A DNA stretch of 64,000 nt from Mycolicibacterium phocaicum (GCF_010731115.1 NZ_AP022616.1:3968001-4032000), one strand, 5' to 3'. Positions 1-8,987 are shown, counted from the stretch's first letter. A program made the numbers and translations. Notes: a model not told the origin generated them from the letters alone.

Positions 1-369
1 GGCGATGGCGCCGCGCAGCTGACGATCCAGGAACTCGGCCAGTTCGGCCGCGAGGGCGTGCCCGCCGTGGTGATCCTGGTGAACAACGACGGCTACACCG
101 TCGAACGCGCGATCCACGGTCCCACCGCGCCGTACAACGACATCGTGAGCTGGCAGTGGCGCGACATCCCGGCGGCCCTGGGTATCCGGAACCCGTTGTC
201 GCACAGGGCGACAACCTGCGGCGAATTGGACGCGGCACTGGCCGACGCGGCCGCCCATCCAGACGATCTGGTCTTCATCGAAGCCGTGGTGACCGAATTG
301 GACGTGCCGCCGCTACTGGAGGAACTCGCCGCGGCCATCGCGAAGGCCAACAAGGCGGCCGGTAACTGA
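1..369 (+). CDS. Alpha-keto-acid (indolepyruvate-type) decarboxylase, C-terminal part only
   Basis: The reading frame is open from the first base, so this is the C-terminal ~122 residues of a gene that starts outside the window. It begins in the GDGAAQLT segment, the thiamine-diphosphate/Mg binding motif (GDG ... NND), and continues with VVNNDGYTVE-like residues (NNDGYTVERAIHG), typical of the C-terminal PP-binding domain of pyruvate/indolepyruvate decarboxylases. The closest family I recall is mycobacterial Kdc (Rv0853c), which decarboxylates branched-chain and aromatic 2-keto acids to aldehydes. It ends in an Ala/Lys-rich tail, 16 bp from the convergent hydrolase gene. Family assignment is firm; substrate is inferred. 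Confidence 0.85.
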   Translation, partial: GDGAAQLTIQELGQFGREGVPAVVILVNNDGYTVERAIHGPTAPYNDIVSWQWRDIPAALGIRNPLSHRATTCGELDAALADAAAHPDDLVFIEAVVTELDVPPLLEELAAAIAKANKAAGN

Positions 370-385
370 AGCGCGGGTTGTCGCG

Positions 386-1162
386 TTACCGCGGACGCGC
401 CTTGTCCGGACCCAGATAGGCGTCGGCCCAGGCGCCGATGATCCGTCCCGCACGCTTGGCCTGTCCCGGCCCGGTGAGCAGGTGTTCGGTGCCCTCCAGC
501 GAGACGAAGCTGCGCGGGTGGCGGGCCGTCCGGAAGATCTCACTCGCGTTCTCGATGCCCACGGTGTTGTCGGTGGGGGAGTGCAGGATCAACAGCGGCA
601 GGTGCAGGTCCTTGATCTTGGCGTGCAGCTTGGCCGCGCGGACGTCCTCCACGAAGTCGCGCTTGAGGGTCAGTTCGCGGCCGCCGACCATCCACTGCGC
701 ACTGCCGTTCGCGAGCACGCAGTCGAGGATGTCGTCGTACTGCTTCTCGACGTGCGACGGGTCGATGGGCGCAGCGACCGTCGCCACCGCGCGCACCCCG
801 GGTGCCTGCCGCGCCGCGGCGAGTACCGACGCCCCGCCGAACGAGTGGCCCACCAACAGGGCCGACGGCGTGCCGCGGTCGGACATGAACTTGCACGCTT
901 CGATGACGTCGTTGGTCTTGTGGGTGAAGGACCCGTCGCCCCAGTGGCCGTCCGAATCACCCAGCCCGATGGCGTCGAAGCGGAGCATCCCGATGCCATC
1001 GGAGGCCAGTTGCTTGCAGATGCGCGCCGCGGCAGGGGAGTCCTTGCCGAGTGTGAAGCCATGTGAGAAGACGCCCCAGCCGCGCGGGGTGCCCTCGGGG
1101 AGGTCGATGATCCCGGCGAGCATGGGGCCGGTGGAACTCTGGAACTTGACGCGTTCAGCCAC
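386..1162 (-). CDS. Alpha/beta hydrolase (OsmC-partner type, without the OsmC domain)
   Basis: 258 residues with an intact serine hydrolase triad pattern: nucleophile Ser107 in GHSFGG, Asp198 in SPTDNT and His227 in GTEHLL. The N-terminal half (SHGFTLGKD, RFDAIGLGDSDG) resembles the hydrolase half of bifunctional hydrolase/OsmC proteins, but no OsmC domain follows. No signal peptide, so cytoplasmic; substrate unknown. The start is a GTG at 1160-1162. It is convergent with the decarboxylase gene and divergent from the MTHFR-like gene. Confidence 0.8.
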   Translation of the reverse strand: MAERVKFQSSTGPMLAGIIDLPEGTPRGWGVFSHGFTLGKDSPAAARICKQLASDGIGMLRFDAIGLGDSDGHWGDGSFTHKTNDVIEACKFMSDRGTPSALLVGHSFGGASVLAAARQAPGVRAVATVAAPIDPSHVEKQYDDILDCVLANGSAQWMVGGRELTLKRDFVEDVRAAKLHAKIKDLHLPLLILHSPTDNTVGIENASEIFRTARHPRSFVSLEGTEHLLTGPGQAKRAGRIIGAWADAYLGPDKARPR

Positions 1163-1317
1163 GGGACGGGTTTACCACGGCTGGCAAGCCGGACGTGGCC
1201 GATTCTTTGCTGGAGGCCATCGGTAGGGTGGAGGTTTCACGGGAAACACGACCTGCGGGTCGTAGCGGTCAGTGACGCCTGCGCCCCGTATGTAGTCCTG
1301 AGATCCGGAGCAGAGTC

Positions 1318-2211
1318 GTGACCCTGAACACCATCGCCTTCGAACTGGTCCCGCCCAATATTGAGCGCGGCCCCCAGTTTGCGGTCGACGAGGCGCACAA
1401 GGTGCTGCTCAACGCCGCGGCCGTCGGCCTCGAGGGCCGCATCCGGCACGTGATGATCCCCGGGATGATCGAGGAAGACGGCGACCGGCCCGTCGAGATG
1501 AAGCCGAAGATGGACGTCCTCGACTTCTGGCAGTTGATGAAGCCCGAGCTGCCCGGGATCCGCGGGCTGTGCACGCAGGTGACGTCGTTCCTCGACGAGG
1601 ACGCGCTCTCGAAGCGGCTGGCGGTGCTGCAGGAGGCGGACTTCGACGGCATCGCGTTCGTCGGCGTCCCGCGCACCATGAGCGACGGCGAGGGCGCCGG
1701 CGTGGCGCCGACCGACGCGTTGACGATCTACCGCGACCAGGTGCCGAACCGCGGCGTCATCCTGATCCCGACGCGCGACGGCGAGCAGGGCCGCTTCAAC
1801 TTCAAGATCAACCAGGGCGCCACCTACGGCATGACCCAGTTGCTGTACTCGGACACGATCGTGGGCTTCCTGAAGGAGTTCGCTGCCACCACCGAGCATC
1901 GACCCGAAATTCTGCTGTCGTTCGGGTTCGTCCCGAAGATGGAGTCGAAGGTCGGACTGATCAACTGGCTGATCCAGGATCCGGGCAACCCTCTGGTCGC
2001 CGCCGAGCAGGAGTTCGTCTCCCGGCTGGCCGGCGAAGAGCCTGCGGCCAAGCGCGCGCTGATGCTCGACCTGTACAAGCGCGTCATCGATGGCGTCGGT
2101 GAGCTCGGCTTCCCGATCAGCATTCACTTGGAAGCCGCGTATGGCGTATCCAAGCCGGCGTTCGAGACCTTCGCCGAGATGCTGGACTACTGGGCGCCTG
2201 ACAAGGCCTAG
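1318..2211 (+). CDS. Noncanonical methylenetetrahydrofolate reductase-like protein
   Basis: 297 residues starting with GTG at 1318. The N-terminal FELVPPN motif corresponds to the FE(F/L)xPP opening of MetF-type TIM-barrel reductases, which make 5-methyl-THF for methionine synthesis. The rest is diverged from E. coli MetF; it matches what I remember of the Rv2172c-type mycobacterial MTHFRs, reported as unusual and apparently flavin-independent. I cannot see a nucleotide-binding signature. Monocistronic, followed by a short hairpin. Alternative: a MetF-fold protein with another role. Confidence 0.6.
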   Translation: MTLNTIAFELVPPNIERGPQFAVDEAHKVLLNAAAVGLEGRIRHVMIPGMIEEDGDRPVEMKPKMDVLDFWQLMKPELPGIRGLCTQVTSFLDEDALSKRLAVLQEADFDGIAFVGVPRTMSDGEGAGVAPTDALTIYRDQVPNRGVILIPTRDGEQGRFNFKINQGATYGMTQLLYSDTIVGFLKEFAATTEHRPEILLSFGFVPKMESKVGLINWLIQDPGNPLVAAEQEFVSRLAGEEPAAKRALMLDLYKRVIDGVGELGFPISIHLEAAYGVSKPAFETFAEMLDYWAPDKA

Positions 2212-2220
2212 CCGCGCGCG

Positions 2221-2237
2221 CCGGAACTACGTTCCGG
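2221..2237. terminator. Short hairpin between convergent genes
   Basis: CCGGAAC-TAC-GTTCCGG forms a 7-bp perfect stem with a 3-base loop, 9 bp after the MTHFR-like stop codon and just before the 3' end of the convergent secreted-protein gene. No T run follows; a bidirectional terminator is an inference. Confidence 0.45.
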
Positions 2238-2246
2238 CGGAACCCA

Positions 2247-2732
2247 TTACGACGCTGCACCCATGCCGCCGAACAGGCGGCCGGCGTCGGCGGCTGTCAG
2301 TCCGCCGGGCATGCTCGGCATCCGCACCTCGGCGCGGCGGGCGGTGTCGCCCGGGTCGTCGGCGGAGTCCGACGTTTTACGAATCTGATTCGCGGCGGGG
2401 TTGTCGGCCCCTCCGGTGTACTGCTGCGCGCTGATGGAAACCGCCGGTTGAGATCGCGGGATGGCGCCCGGCGCCGTGCGTCCGGCAGGTGTCATCGGAG
2501 TGGTCGACGTGCGGCCGGCATTGGTCTGCGCGCTGACTGAACTCGTCGGCTCGGGGCGGTCGATCACCGGGCCTGGATGCGGGCCTTTCGCCGCCGCGGG
2601 CGCGGCCAGCGCGATGGACAGCGCTGACAGTCCGACGGCGGTCGCCGTCATCGCCCAGGCGACGTGGCGCCCGAACCTGCGGTGGCCCTGTTGATGCGAC
2701 GAAGTGCCGGTGTGGCTTGTGGTGGTGTTCAT
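2247..2732 (-). CDS. Small secreted Pro/Thr/Ala-rich protein of unknown function
   Basis: 161 residues. A hydrophilic, His/Arg-containing N-terminus (MNTTTSHTG ... RRFGRHV) is followed by a hydrophobic segment (AMTATAVGLSALSIALAAPAAA) and an AxA-type cleavage site, so it looks like a Sec-exported protein. The mature part is low-complexity and Pro/Ser/Thr-rich with no recognised domain. ATG at 2732 is preferred over the upstream in-frame start because a purine-rich ribosome site (AAAGGCGG) precedes it. It is divergent from a MarR regulator with a palindrome between them, so it may be a MarR target. Confidence 0.6.
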   Translation of the reverse strand: MNTTTSHTGTSSHQQGHRRFGRHVAWAMTATAVGLSALSIALAAPAAAKGPHPGPVIDRPEPTSSVSAQTNAGRTSTTPMTPAGRTAPGAIPRSQPAVSISAQQYTGGADNPAANQIRKTSDSADDPGDTARRAEVRMPSMPGGLTAADAGRLFGGMGAAS

Positions 2733-2749
2733 GGCGCCGCCTTTCTCTA

Positions 2750-2769
2750 ATACTTGCTCGAACAAGTAT
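2750..2769. promoter_or_regulatory. Candidate MarR operator 1
   Basis: ATACTTG-CTCGAA-CAAGTAT is an almost perfect 20-bp palindrome (7-bp arms, TCGA centre) 18 bp upstream of the secreted-protein start, in the promoter space shared with the divergent MarR gene. Confidence 0.55.
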
Positions 2770-2820
2770 CAGGAGGAATCCATTCCAGCTGCATATTCAG
2801 TGCCTCGTGCGTCAGTTATG

Positions 2821-2837
2821 ATGGTTGGACAACCAAT
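2821..2837. promoter_or_regulatory. Candidate MarR operator 2
   Basis: TGGTTG-GA-CAACCA palindrome at 2822-2835, about 20 bp upstream of the MarR start. Position suits autorepression; different in sequence from the 2750 palindrome. Confidence 0.45.
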
Positions 2838-2856
2838 CAGAATCGGGGGTGCCGTC

Positions 2857-3348
2857 ATGGCGGAGCAGAGTGCCGAGCGACCGGCGGTCGACGAGCCGAC
2901 GACGCTGCCGACGGCGGCCCGCAGCGGCCCCGTCAGCCACGCGGTCTTCCAGCTGACCCGGGTGACGCGAACCGTCGTCGCGGGCCTGCTGCGGCCGCTC
3001 GGCCTGTATCCCGGGCAGGAACTCGTGATGATGTATCTCTGGGACCTCGGTCCGCTGCGCCAGACCGACCTCGCGCAGTTGACCAGTTCCGATGCCCCGA
3101 CCATGACGCGCATGATTCAGCGGCTGGAGCATGCCGGTTTCGTGCGGCGGTTCCCGAGCCCCGAGGACAAGCGCGCGCATCTCGTCGAAGCGACACCCGC
3201 GAGTCGCGGTCTGCAGCAGCAGATCGAGGGTGTGTGGGGTCAGATCGAGGAAATGACCGTCGGCGGTTTGAGCGAGCCGGAACGGGCAACGGTGCTGCGC
3301 GTGGTGCAGGGCCTCGAATGCCGACTTGCCCGCGCGGCGATGGAGTGA
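2857..3348 (+). CDS. MarR-family transcriptional regulator
   Basis: 163 residues from ATG 2857, preceded by GGGGGT. Winged-helix pattern: LRQTDLAQLTSSDAPTMTRM is the recognition-helix region and RRFPSPEDKRAHLVEAT is the beta wing with the DxR motif of MarR proteins. It likely represses itself and the divergent secreted-protein gene through the two palindromes between them; inducer unknown. The hrpA frame overlaps its stop through a GTGA if hrpA is read from 3345, but a leaderless start further down is more likely. Confidence 0.85.
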   Translation: MAEQSAERPAVDEPTTLPTAARSGPVSHAVFQLTRVTRTVVAGLLRPLGLYPGQELVMMYLWDLGPLRQTDLAQLTSSDAPTMTRMIQRLEHAGFVRRFPSPEDKRAHLVEATPASRGLQQQIEGVWGQIEEMTVGGLSEPERATVLRVVQGLECRLARAAME

Positions 3349-3370
3349 CGGAAGCTCCTCTGCCACCACC

Positions 3371-3376
3371 TATCCT
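3371..3376 (+). promoter_or_regulatory. -10 element for a leaderless hrpA transcript
   Basis: TATCCT lies 7 bases before the GTG at 3384, the spacing expected when transcription starts on the first base of the start codon. There is no Shine-Dalgarno sequence. This supports 3384 over the GTG at 3345. Confidence 0.5.
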
Positions 3377-3383
3377 GGTACTG

Positions 3384-6300
3384 GTGTCCGACCAACAGCA
3401 GCGCGAACTGCGTGACCGTCTGGATGGTCTGACCATCCGCGACGCCGCGCGGCTCGACCGTCGGCTGAAGAACCTCCGTGGCGACAACCCGGAGAAGATC
3501 GCCGAACAGATCGCGGCAGCGGAGGCGGTGGTGGCCGCTCGGCTCGCGGCCGTGCCGCGCATCACCTACCCCGACCTGCCGGTCACCGACCGCCGTGCTG
3601 AGATCGCCAAGGCCATCACCGACAACCAGGTGGTGATCGTCGCCGGCGAGACCGGCTCGGGCAAGACGACGCAGCTGCCCAAGATCTGTCTGGAGCTCGG
3701 CCGCGGTATCCGCGGCACCATCGGGCACACCCAGCCGCGCCGGCTGGCTGCGCGCACGGTGGCGCAGCGCATCGCCGACGAAACCGGCACTTCGCTGGGC
3801 GGGGCCATCGGTTACACCGTGCGGTTCACCGACCAGGCCAGCGACTCGACTCTCGTCAAACTGATGACCGACGGCATTCTGCTCGCCGAGATTCAGAGGG
3901 ATCGCCGGCTGCTCCGGTACGACACCCTGATCCTCGACGAGGCGCACGAACGAAGCCTCAACATCGACTTCCTGCTCGGGTACCTGCGCGAGCTGCTGCC
4001 GCGGCGCCCCGACCTGAAGGTCATCGTGACATCGGCGACCATCGAGCCCGAGCGATTCGCGAAGCACTTCGGCGGAGCCCCGATCGTGGAGGTCTCGGGC
4101 CGTACCTATCCCGTCGAAATCCGTTACCGGCCACTGGAAGTCCCCGCCGCGGTGGACGACAGCGATGACCCCGACGATCCGGACCACGAGATCGTCCGCA
4201 CCGAGCCCCGGGACCAGACCGAGGCCATCGTCGACGCGGTGCGCGAGCTGGAATCCGAACCGGCCGGCGATGTGCTCGTCTTTCTGTCCGGCGAGCGCGA
4301 GATCCGTGACACCGCAGAGGCTTTGCGGGATGCGCTGTCCGGCGACACATTTCCGACCGAGATTCTGCCGCTGTACGCCCGGTTGCCGACCGCGGATCAG
4401 CAGAAGGTCTTCAATGCGAAGCCGGGCGGGCCGCGCCGGATCGTGTTGGCCACCAACGTCGCCGAGACGTCGCTGACCGTCCCCGGCATCCGGTACGTCG
4501 TCGACCCGGGCACGGCGCGCATATCGCGGTACAGCCGGCGCACCAAGGTGCAGCGGCTGCCGATCGAACCGATCTCGCAGGCGTCGGCCGCGCAGCGGTC
4601 GGGCCGATCCGGTCGTACGGCTCCGGGCGTGTGTATCCGGCTGTACTCGGAAGAGGACTTCGCGTCGCGGCCGCGGTACACCGACCCGGAGATCCTGCGG
4701 ACCAACCTCGGTGCGGTCATCCTGCAGATGGCGGCGCTCGGCCTCGGCGATATCGAGGCCTTCCCATTCCTGGACCCGCCCGATGCGCGCAGCATCCGCG
4801 ACGGCATCCAATTGCTCCAAGAACTGGGCGCTTTCGATGCCAAGGGCGCCATCACCGACGTGGGACGCCGGCTGGCCCGGTTGCCGCTGGACCCGCGCGT
4901 CGGCCGGATGATCCTGCAAGCCGACACCGAAGGCTGCGTGCGCGAGGTTCTGATCCTGGCTGCCGCACTGTCGATACCGGATCCGCGGGAGCGGCCGTCG
5001 GACCGGGAAGAAGCCGCCCGGCAGAAGCACGCCCGCTTCGCCGATGAGCATTCGGACTTCATTTCCTACCTCAACTTGTGGAACTACCTGCGCGAGCAGC
5101 GGAACCAGTTGTCCGGCAGCGCGTTCCGCCGGATGTGCCGCGACGAGTTCCTGCACTACCTGCGGATTCGCGAATGGCAGGACCTGGTCGGCCAATTGCG
5201 CAGCATCGCCGGCGATCTCGGCATCCGGGAGTCGGGCGACGATGCCGACCCGCTGCGCATCCATACTGCGCTTACCGCCGGGCTGCTGTCGCATGTCGGG
5301 CTGCGGGAAGGTGAGACGCGGGACTACCAGGGGGCTCGTAACTCGCGGTTCGTCCTGGCTCCGGGATCGGTGCTGACGAAGAAGCCGCCGCGGTGGATCG
5401 TCGTCGCGGATCTGGTGGAGACCAGCCGGCTGTTCGGGCGTATCGCGGCACGCATCGAACCGGAGACCGTCGAGCGGGTCGCCGGAGATCTGTTGCAGCG
5501 CACCTTCAGTGAGCCGCACTGGGATGCCCGTCGGGGTGCGGTCATGGCGTTCGAACGGGTGACGCTCTACGGGCTGCCGCTGGTGCCGCGCCGTCGGGTG
5601 GGGTACGCGCAGGTCGATCCGGTGGTGGCACGCGAGCTGTTCATCCGGCACGCGTTGGTCGAAGGCGACTGGCAGACGCGGCACCACTTCTTCCGTGACA
5701 ACACGCGGCTGCGAACCGAACTGGAGGAGCTCGAAGAGCGCGCCCGGCGCCGGGATCTGCTGGCCGGCGACGACGAGGTCTACGCCTTCTATGACCAGCG
5801 CGTGCCAGAGAGCGCCGTGTCGGCACGGCATTTCGACGCCTGGTGGAAGAAGCAGCGGCATGTGACGCCAGACCTGCTCACCATGACGCGCGAGGATCTG
5901 CTGCGCACCGACACCGACGCCGACCAGCCGGACACCTGGCAGACCGGCGACCTGTCGCTGCCGGTGAGCTACCGGTTCGAGCCCGGCGCCGCCGATGACG
6001 GTGTCACGGTGCACGTTCCGGTCGAGGTGCTGGCTCGGCTCGGCGGTGACGGTTTCGCGTGGCAGGTGCCCGCGTTGCGCGAGGAGTTGGTCACCGCGCT
6101 GATCAAATCGTTGCCCAAGGACCTACGGCGTAACTTCGTACCCGCACCCGATACCGCGCGGGCGGTGCTGCCGGGCCTAAATCCGGGAGACGGCTCGCTG
6201 CTGGAGGAGCTACAGCGTGAACTGCGCAGGCGCAGTGGCATTCTGGTGCCGATCGACGCCTTCGACCTGAGCAAGATTCCGGACCACCTGCGGGTCACCT

Positions 6301-7268
6301 TCGCGGTCGAGAAAGACGGCACCGAGGTGGCACGCGGCAAGGACCTGGGCGCGCTGCACGATCGGCTGGCCGGCTCGGTGCGGCAGGCAGTGGCTGGGGC
6401 CGTCGCGGGTGATCTGCAGCGGACGGGTCTGAAGGCCTGGCCCGAGGACCTGTCCGAGTTGCCGCGCAGCGTGGAGAGCTCGACCGGCGGACACACCGTC
6501 CGCGGATTTCCCGCGTTCGTGGACACCGGTGCGGCGGTGGACATCCGGGTGTTTCCGACGGCAGCCGAGCAGGCCGCGGCCATGGGTTCGGGCCTGCGGC
6601 GGTTGCTGCGGTTGGCGGCGCCGTCGCCGGTCAAGGCGGCTGAGCGCGCTCTCAATCCCCGCGCGCGCCTCGCGCTGTCGAGCAATCCCGACGGCAGCCT
6701 CGAAGACTGCGCCGACGCCGCGGTACGGGTGTTGGCGCCCAAACCGGTGTGGACCGGCGCCGAATTCGGCGCGTTGCGCGACTCCGTCGCAGCCAAACTG
6801 GTGCCGACGACGCTCGACGTCGTCGGCCGCGTCGAGCGCGTCTTGACCGCGGCGCACGCGGCGCAGGTTGCGTTGCCCGACAAGCCTTCTGCGCTGCAGG
6901 CCGACGCTGTCGCTGATATTCGCGCGCAGTTGGCCCGGCTGCTGCCTGTCGGGTTCGTCGCCGCGACGGGCGTCAGCCACCTGGCTGATCTGACCCGGTA
7001 CCTGACGGCCGTCGGCCGCCGGCTGGAGCGGTTACCCCAGGCGCCGGCCGCGGACCGCGAGCGCATGGACCGCATCCACGCCGTCGAGGACGCGTATGAC
7101 GAATTGCGGCAGGCACTTTCGCCGTTGCGATGCCAGGGCGAAGACGTCCGCGACATCGCCCGGCAGATCGAGGAGCTGCGTGTCAGCCTGTGGGCCCAGC
7201 AGTTGGGCACCCCGAGGCCGGTCAGCGAGCAACGGATTCACCGGGCGATCGACGCCATCGTCCCGTGA
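3384..7268 (+). CDS. hrpA: ATP-dependent RNA helicase HrpA (DEAH box)
   Basis: 1294 residues, the usual HrpA length (about 1300). Helicase motifs in order: Walker A GETGSGKTTQ at ~88, DEAH at 185-188 (LDEAHERSL), SAT (TSATIEPERF) at ~214, and motif VI QRSGRSGRT at ~407; the long C-terminal half carries the HA2/OB-type regions and the HrpA-specific DUF3418-like segment. HrpA proteins remodel mRNA-ribosome complexes. The frame extends upstream to 2754, but that part is the shadow of marR; the GTG at 3384 is chosen from the leaderless promoter. The stop codon lies inside the first 49-bp palindrome. Confidence 0.93.
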   Translation: MSDQQQRELRDRLDGLTIRDAARLDRRLKNLRGDNPEKIAEQIAAAEAVVAARLAAVPRITYPDLPVTDRRAEIAKAITDNQVVIVAGETGSGKTTQLPKICLELGRGIRGTIGHTQPRRLAARTVAQRIADETGTSLGGAIGYTVRFTDQASDSTLVKLMTDGILLAEIQRDRRLLRYDTLILDEAHERSLNIDFLLGYLRELLPRRPDLKVIVTSATIEPERFAKHFGGAPIVEVSGRTYPVEIRYRPLEVPAAVDDSDDPDDPDHEIVRTEPRDQTEAIVDAVRELESEPAGDVLVFLSGEREIRDTAEALRDALSGDTFPTEILPLYARLPTADQQKVFNAKPGGPRRIVLATNVAETSLTVPGIRYVVDPGTARISRYSRRTKVQRLPIEPISQASAAQRSGRSGRTAPGVCIRLYSEEDFASRPRYTDPEILRTNLGAVILQMAALGLGDIEAFPFLDPPDARSIRDGIQLLQELGAFDAKGAITDVGRRLARLPLDPRVGRMILQADTEGCVREVLILAAALSIPDPRERPSDREEAARQKHARFADEHSDFISYLNLWNYLREQRNQLSGSAFRRMCRDEFLHYLRIREWQDLVGQLRSIAGDLGIRESGDDADPLRIHTALTAGLLSHVGLREGETRDYQGARNSRFVLAPGSVLTKKPPRWIVVADLVETSRLFGRIAARIEPETVERVAGDLLQRTFSEPHWDARRGAVMAFERVTLYGLPLVPRRRVGYAQVDPVVARELFIRHALVEGDWQTRHHFFRDNTRLRTELEELEERARRRDLLAGDDEVYAFYDQRVPESAVSARHFDAWWKKQRHVTPDLLTMTREDLLRTDTDADQPDTWQTGDLSLPVSYRFEPGAADDGVTVHVPVEVLARLGGDGFAWQVPALREELVTALIKSLPKDLRRNFVPAPDTARAVLPGLNPGDGSLLEELQRELRRRSGILVPIDAFDLSKIPDHLRVTFAVEKDGTEVARGKDLGALHDRLAGSVRQAVAGAVAGDLQRTGLKAWPEDLSELPRSVESSTGGHTVRGFPAFVDTGAAVDIRVFPTAAEQAAAMGSGLRRLLRLAAPSPVKAAERALNPRARLALSSNPDGSLEDCADAAVRVLAPKPVWTGAEFGALRDSVAAKLVPTTLDVVGRVERVLTAAHAAQVALPDKPSALQADAVADIRAQLARLLPVGFVAATGVSHLADLTRYLTAVGRRLERLPQAPAADRERMDRIHAVEDAYDELRQALSPLRCQGEDVRDIARQIEELRVSLWAQQLGTPRPVSEQRIHRAIDAIVP

Positions 7269-7315
7269 TTTGTGCACGATTTTTTGCGCTCACCGCGGAA
7301 AATCGTGCACAAATC
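7267..7315. repeat. 49-bp palindrome, copy 1 (degenerate loop side)
   Basis: GATTTGTGCACGATTTT at the left pairs with AAAATCGTGCACAAATC at the right; the inner part of the left arm has decayed (TTGCGCTCA instead of the GC-rich inner stem seen in the other copies). The hrpA stop TGA (7266-7268) is partly formed by it and the convergent DUF1214 gene stops 3 bp beyond. Likely acts as a bidirectional terminator; four more copies occur in the window. Confidence 0.85.
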
Positions 7316-7317
7316 AC

Positions 7318-8415
7318 TCAGGAGGGCGAGGTGGGGGCGTCGGCGAGCTTGACCAGCTTGACCTCGGGGCGGTCGGGCACCTCGTCGGTGAGGAACCACC
7401 GGAAGGCCAGGATGCCCTGCGGATAGTCCAGGGTGGTCAATGAATTCGGATGGGCGGCAGCCTCTTTGGACAGCACCACGGTGACCGAGCCGTCGGAGTT
7501 GGGCACGGCGCTGTACCCGTTGAGTGAGCTGCGGGCGTCACTGGCGCCCGGCGTGGCCATGAACTGGTTCCACACCACCAGATTCCAGAACCGGCACGGT
7601 GGCGGGCGGTGGGTGATGACGAGGGCCTCGTCGTCGGCCAGCACGAAGCTGCCGTACGAATAGCAGGCGTCGCGCGCCGACCAGCCGAAGTTGGCATCCG
7701 GCACCTGGTACGGCGCGGCGAACTCATTGGCGACGTGGGCGATGGAATGGCCGAGCGAGCTCTCGTCGGGGCGGGTGCCGACCGGCATCGGCATGATGGC
7801 GAACAGCGTCCGGATCCAGTTGGCGGCGGACCGGAACGATGCCGCGGTCGCGGTGTCACTGTGCCGGAACGGCTCCGGGGCATCGAGCGCGTCGATGTTC
7901 CAGGTGACCGGGCGCCCTGTCGTCGGGTCGGCCTGGTAGTCGCGGGTCAGGAAGACGGCCGCGTCGGGCAGCGGTCCGAGCTCGAACGAGAAGTTGCCGT
8001 CGGCGTCGAATTCGATGTCGGTGTCACGGATTATCGCGACGACGCGGTTGGACCACGCACCGGGGGAGGGCTCGTTGTACGCGGTCAGCGACAGGTAGAC
8101 GCTGTCACCCTTGTTGCCGAAGATCCGGTATTTGCGCGCCGGATCGACGGGGCACATGTGGTAGTACGCGTCGGTGTTGTCGCCGCCCCACCGGCGGTCG
8201 TGCCGGGTCGGGGTGTTGACGGCGACGAACTGCGGCCGGCCCGGCTCGGGGAACAGGTAGCAGTCCAGCGCCACGCCGAGCCCTGTCGCAAGCATGCGGT
8301 AGCCGTCGGCGATCTGACGATCGTCGCTGACGGCCCGATCGCCCTCCAGGAACGAGGTGTCGAGCTCGCGAAGGGTGTCGAGGAGCTCCCGCCATGCGGC
8401 AGCGGATTCGGTCAT
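7318..8415 (-). CDS. DUF1214-domain protein
   Basis: 365 residues without signal peptide or membrane segment. The C-terminal region (WNLVVWNQF, RSSLNGYSAVPNSDGSVTVVLS, FRWFLTDE) matches the DUF1214 beta-sandwich family; the N-terminal part (YLFPEPGRPQFVAVNTP, DPARKYRIFGNKGDSVYLSL) fits the longer mycobacterial version. Biochemical role unknown. It overlaps the upstream TetR gene by ATGA, so the two are cotranscribed and translationally coupled. Divergent from the sulfotransferase, with which it probably forms one functional cluster. Confidence 0.75.
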   Translation of the reverse strand: MTESAAAWRELLDTLRELDTSFLEGDRAVSDDRQIADGYRMLATGLGVALDCYLFPEPGRPQFVAVNTPTRHDRRWGGDNTDAYYHMCPVDPARKYRIFGNKGDSVYLSLTAYNEPSPGAWSNRVVAIIRDTDIEFDADGNFSFELGPLPDAAVFLTRDYQADPTTGRPVTWNIDALDAPEPFRHSDTATAASFRSAANWIRTLFAIMPMPVGTRPDESSLGHSIAHVANEFAAPYQVPDANFGWSARDACYSYGSFVLADDEALVITHRPPPCRFWNLVVWNQFMATPGASDARSSLNGYSAVPNSDGSVTVVLSKEAAAHPNSLTTLDYPQGILAFRWFLTDEVPDRPEVKLVKLADAPTSPS

Positions 8416-8987
8416 GCGCCAATACCTTTCAGAATCAGGGTGGTGTTGCGGTCGATCCAGTCGTCGTCCGGGGCGGCGCTCCGGGTGAGTGCGGCCAGGA
8501 GCGCGATGCCGGTGATGACCTCGGTCAGCTCGGTGGCGCTGACGCCGGGGCGAAGTTCACCGCGGGCCGCGGCAGCCTCCAGGCGGGCGTGCAGTCCAGG
8601 GCCGAGTGCGTCGGCGAACCGATCCAGCAGAGCGCTGTGCAGGGTGGCGTCGGCCGTCATCTCGCCGAGCAGGCCCGGTAGTGCCGCGCGGGCCGCTCGG
8701 GTGCTGAGGACTGCCACGGTGCCGCGGACCATCGCGCGGACATCCCCGGCCAGGGATCCGGTGTCCGGCAGTTCAGTGGCGATGCCGGCTGGAAAGACGG
8801 CCTCGTGGACCAGGTGAGCCTTGCTGGGCCAGCGTCGGTAGATGGTCGGCTTGCTGGTGCCGGCCTGCTTCGCGATGGCGTCCACCGACAGCGCGGCGTA
8901 GCCCACTTCGCTGAGCAGTTCGGCGGTGGCGGTGAGCACCGCGTTGTCGATGCGTGAATCCCGGGGTCGTCCAAGTGCTTTCGTCAT
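8412..8987 (-). CDS. TetR-family regulator
   Basis: 191 residues from ATG 8987 (an in-frame ATG at 8999 is possible). N-terminal helix-turn-helix: VDAIAKQAGTSKPTIYRRWPSKAHLVHEAV; the C-terminal ligand domain is unassigned. First gene of an operon with the DUF1214 gene and divergent from a sulfotransferase gene 15-27 bp away, so it probably controls both promoters. A palindrome overlaps its start. Confidence 0.85.
   Translation of the reverse strand: MTKALGRPRDSRIDNAVLTATAELLSEVGYAALSVDAIAKQAGTSKPTIYRRWPSKAHLVHEAVFPAGIATELPDTGSLAGDVRAMVRGTVAVLSTRAARAALPGLLGEMTADATLHSALLDRFADALGPGLHARLEAAAARGELRPGVSATELTEVITGIALLAALTRSAAPDDDWIDRNTTLILKGIGA

Noticed and set aside
2754..3383. N-terminal extension of HrpA through the marR gene
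   Set aside because: Translation is Arg/Asp/Ala-rich shadow of MarR; a leaderless start at 3384 gives the normal family length.
3240..6014. 924-codon minus-strand open frame opposite hrpA
   Set aside because: Shadow of HrpA; no domain, composition skewed to His, Gln and Val.
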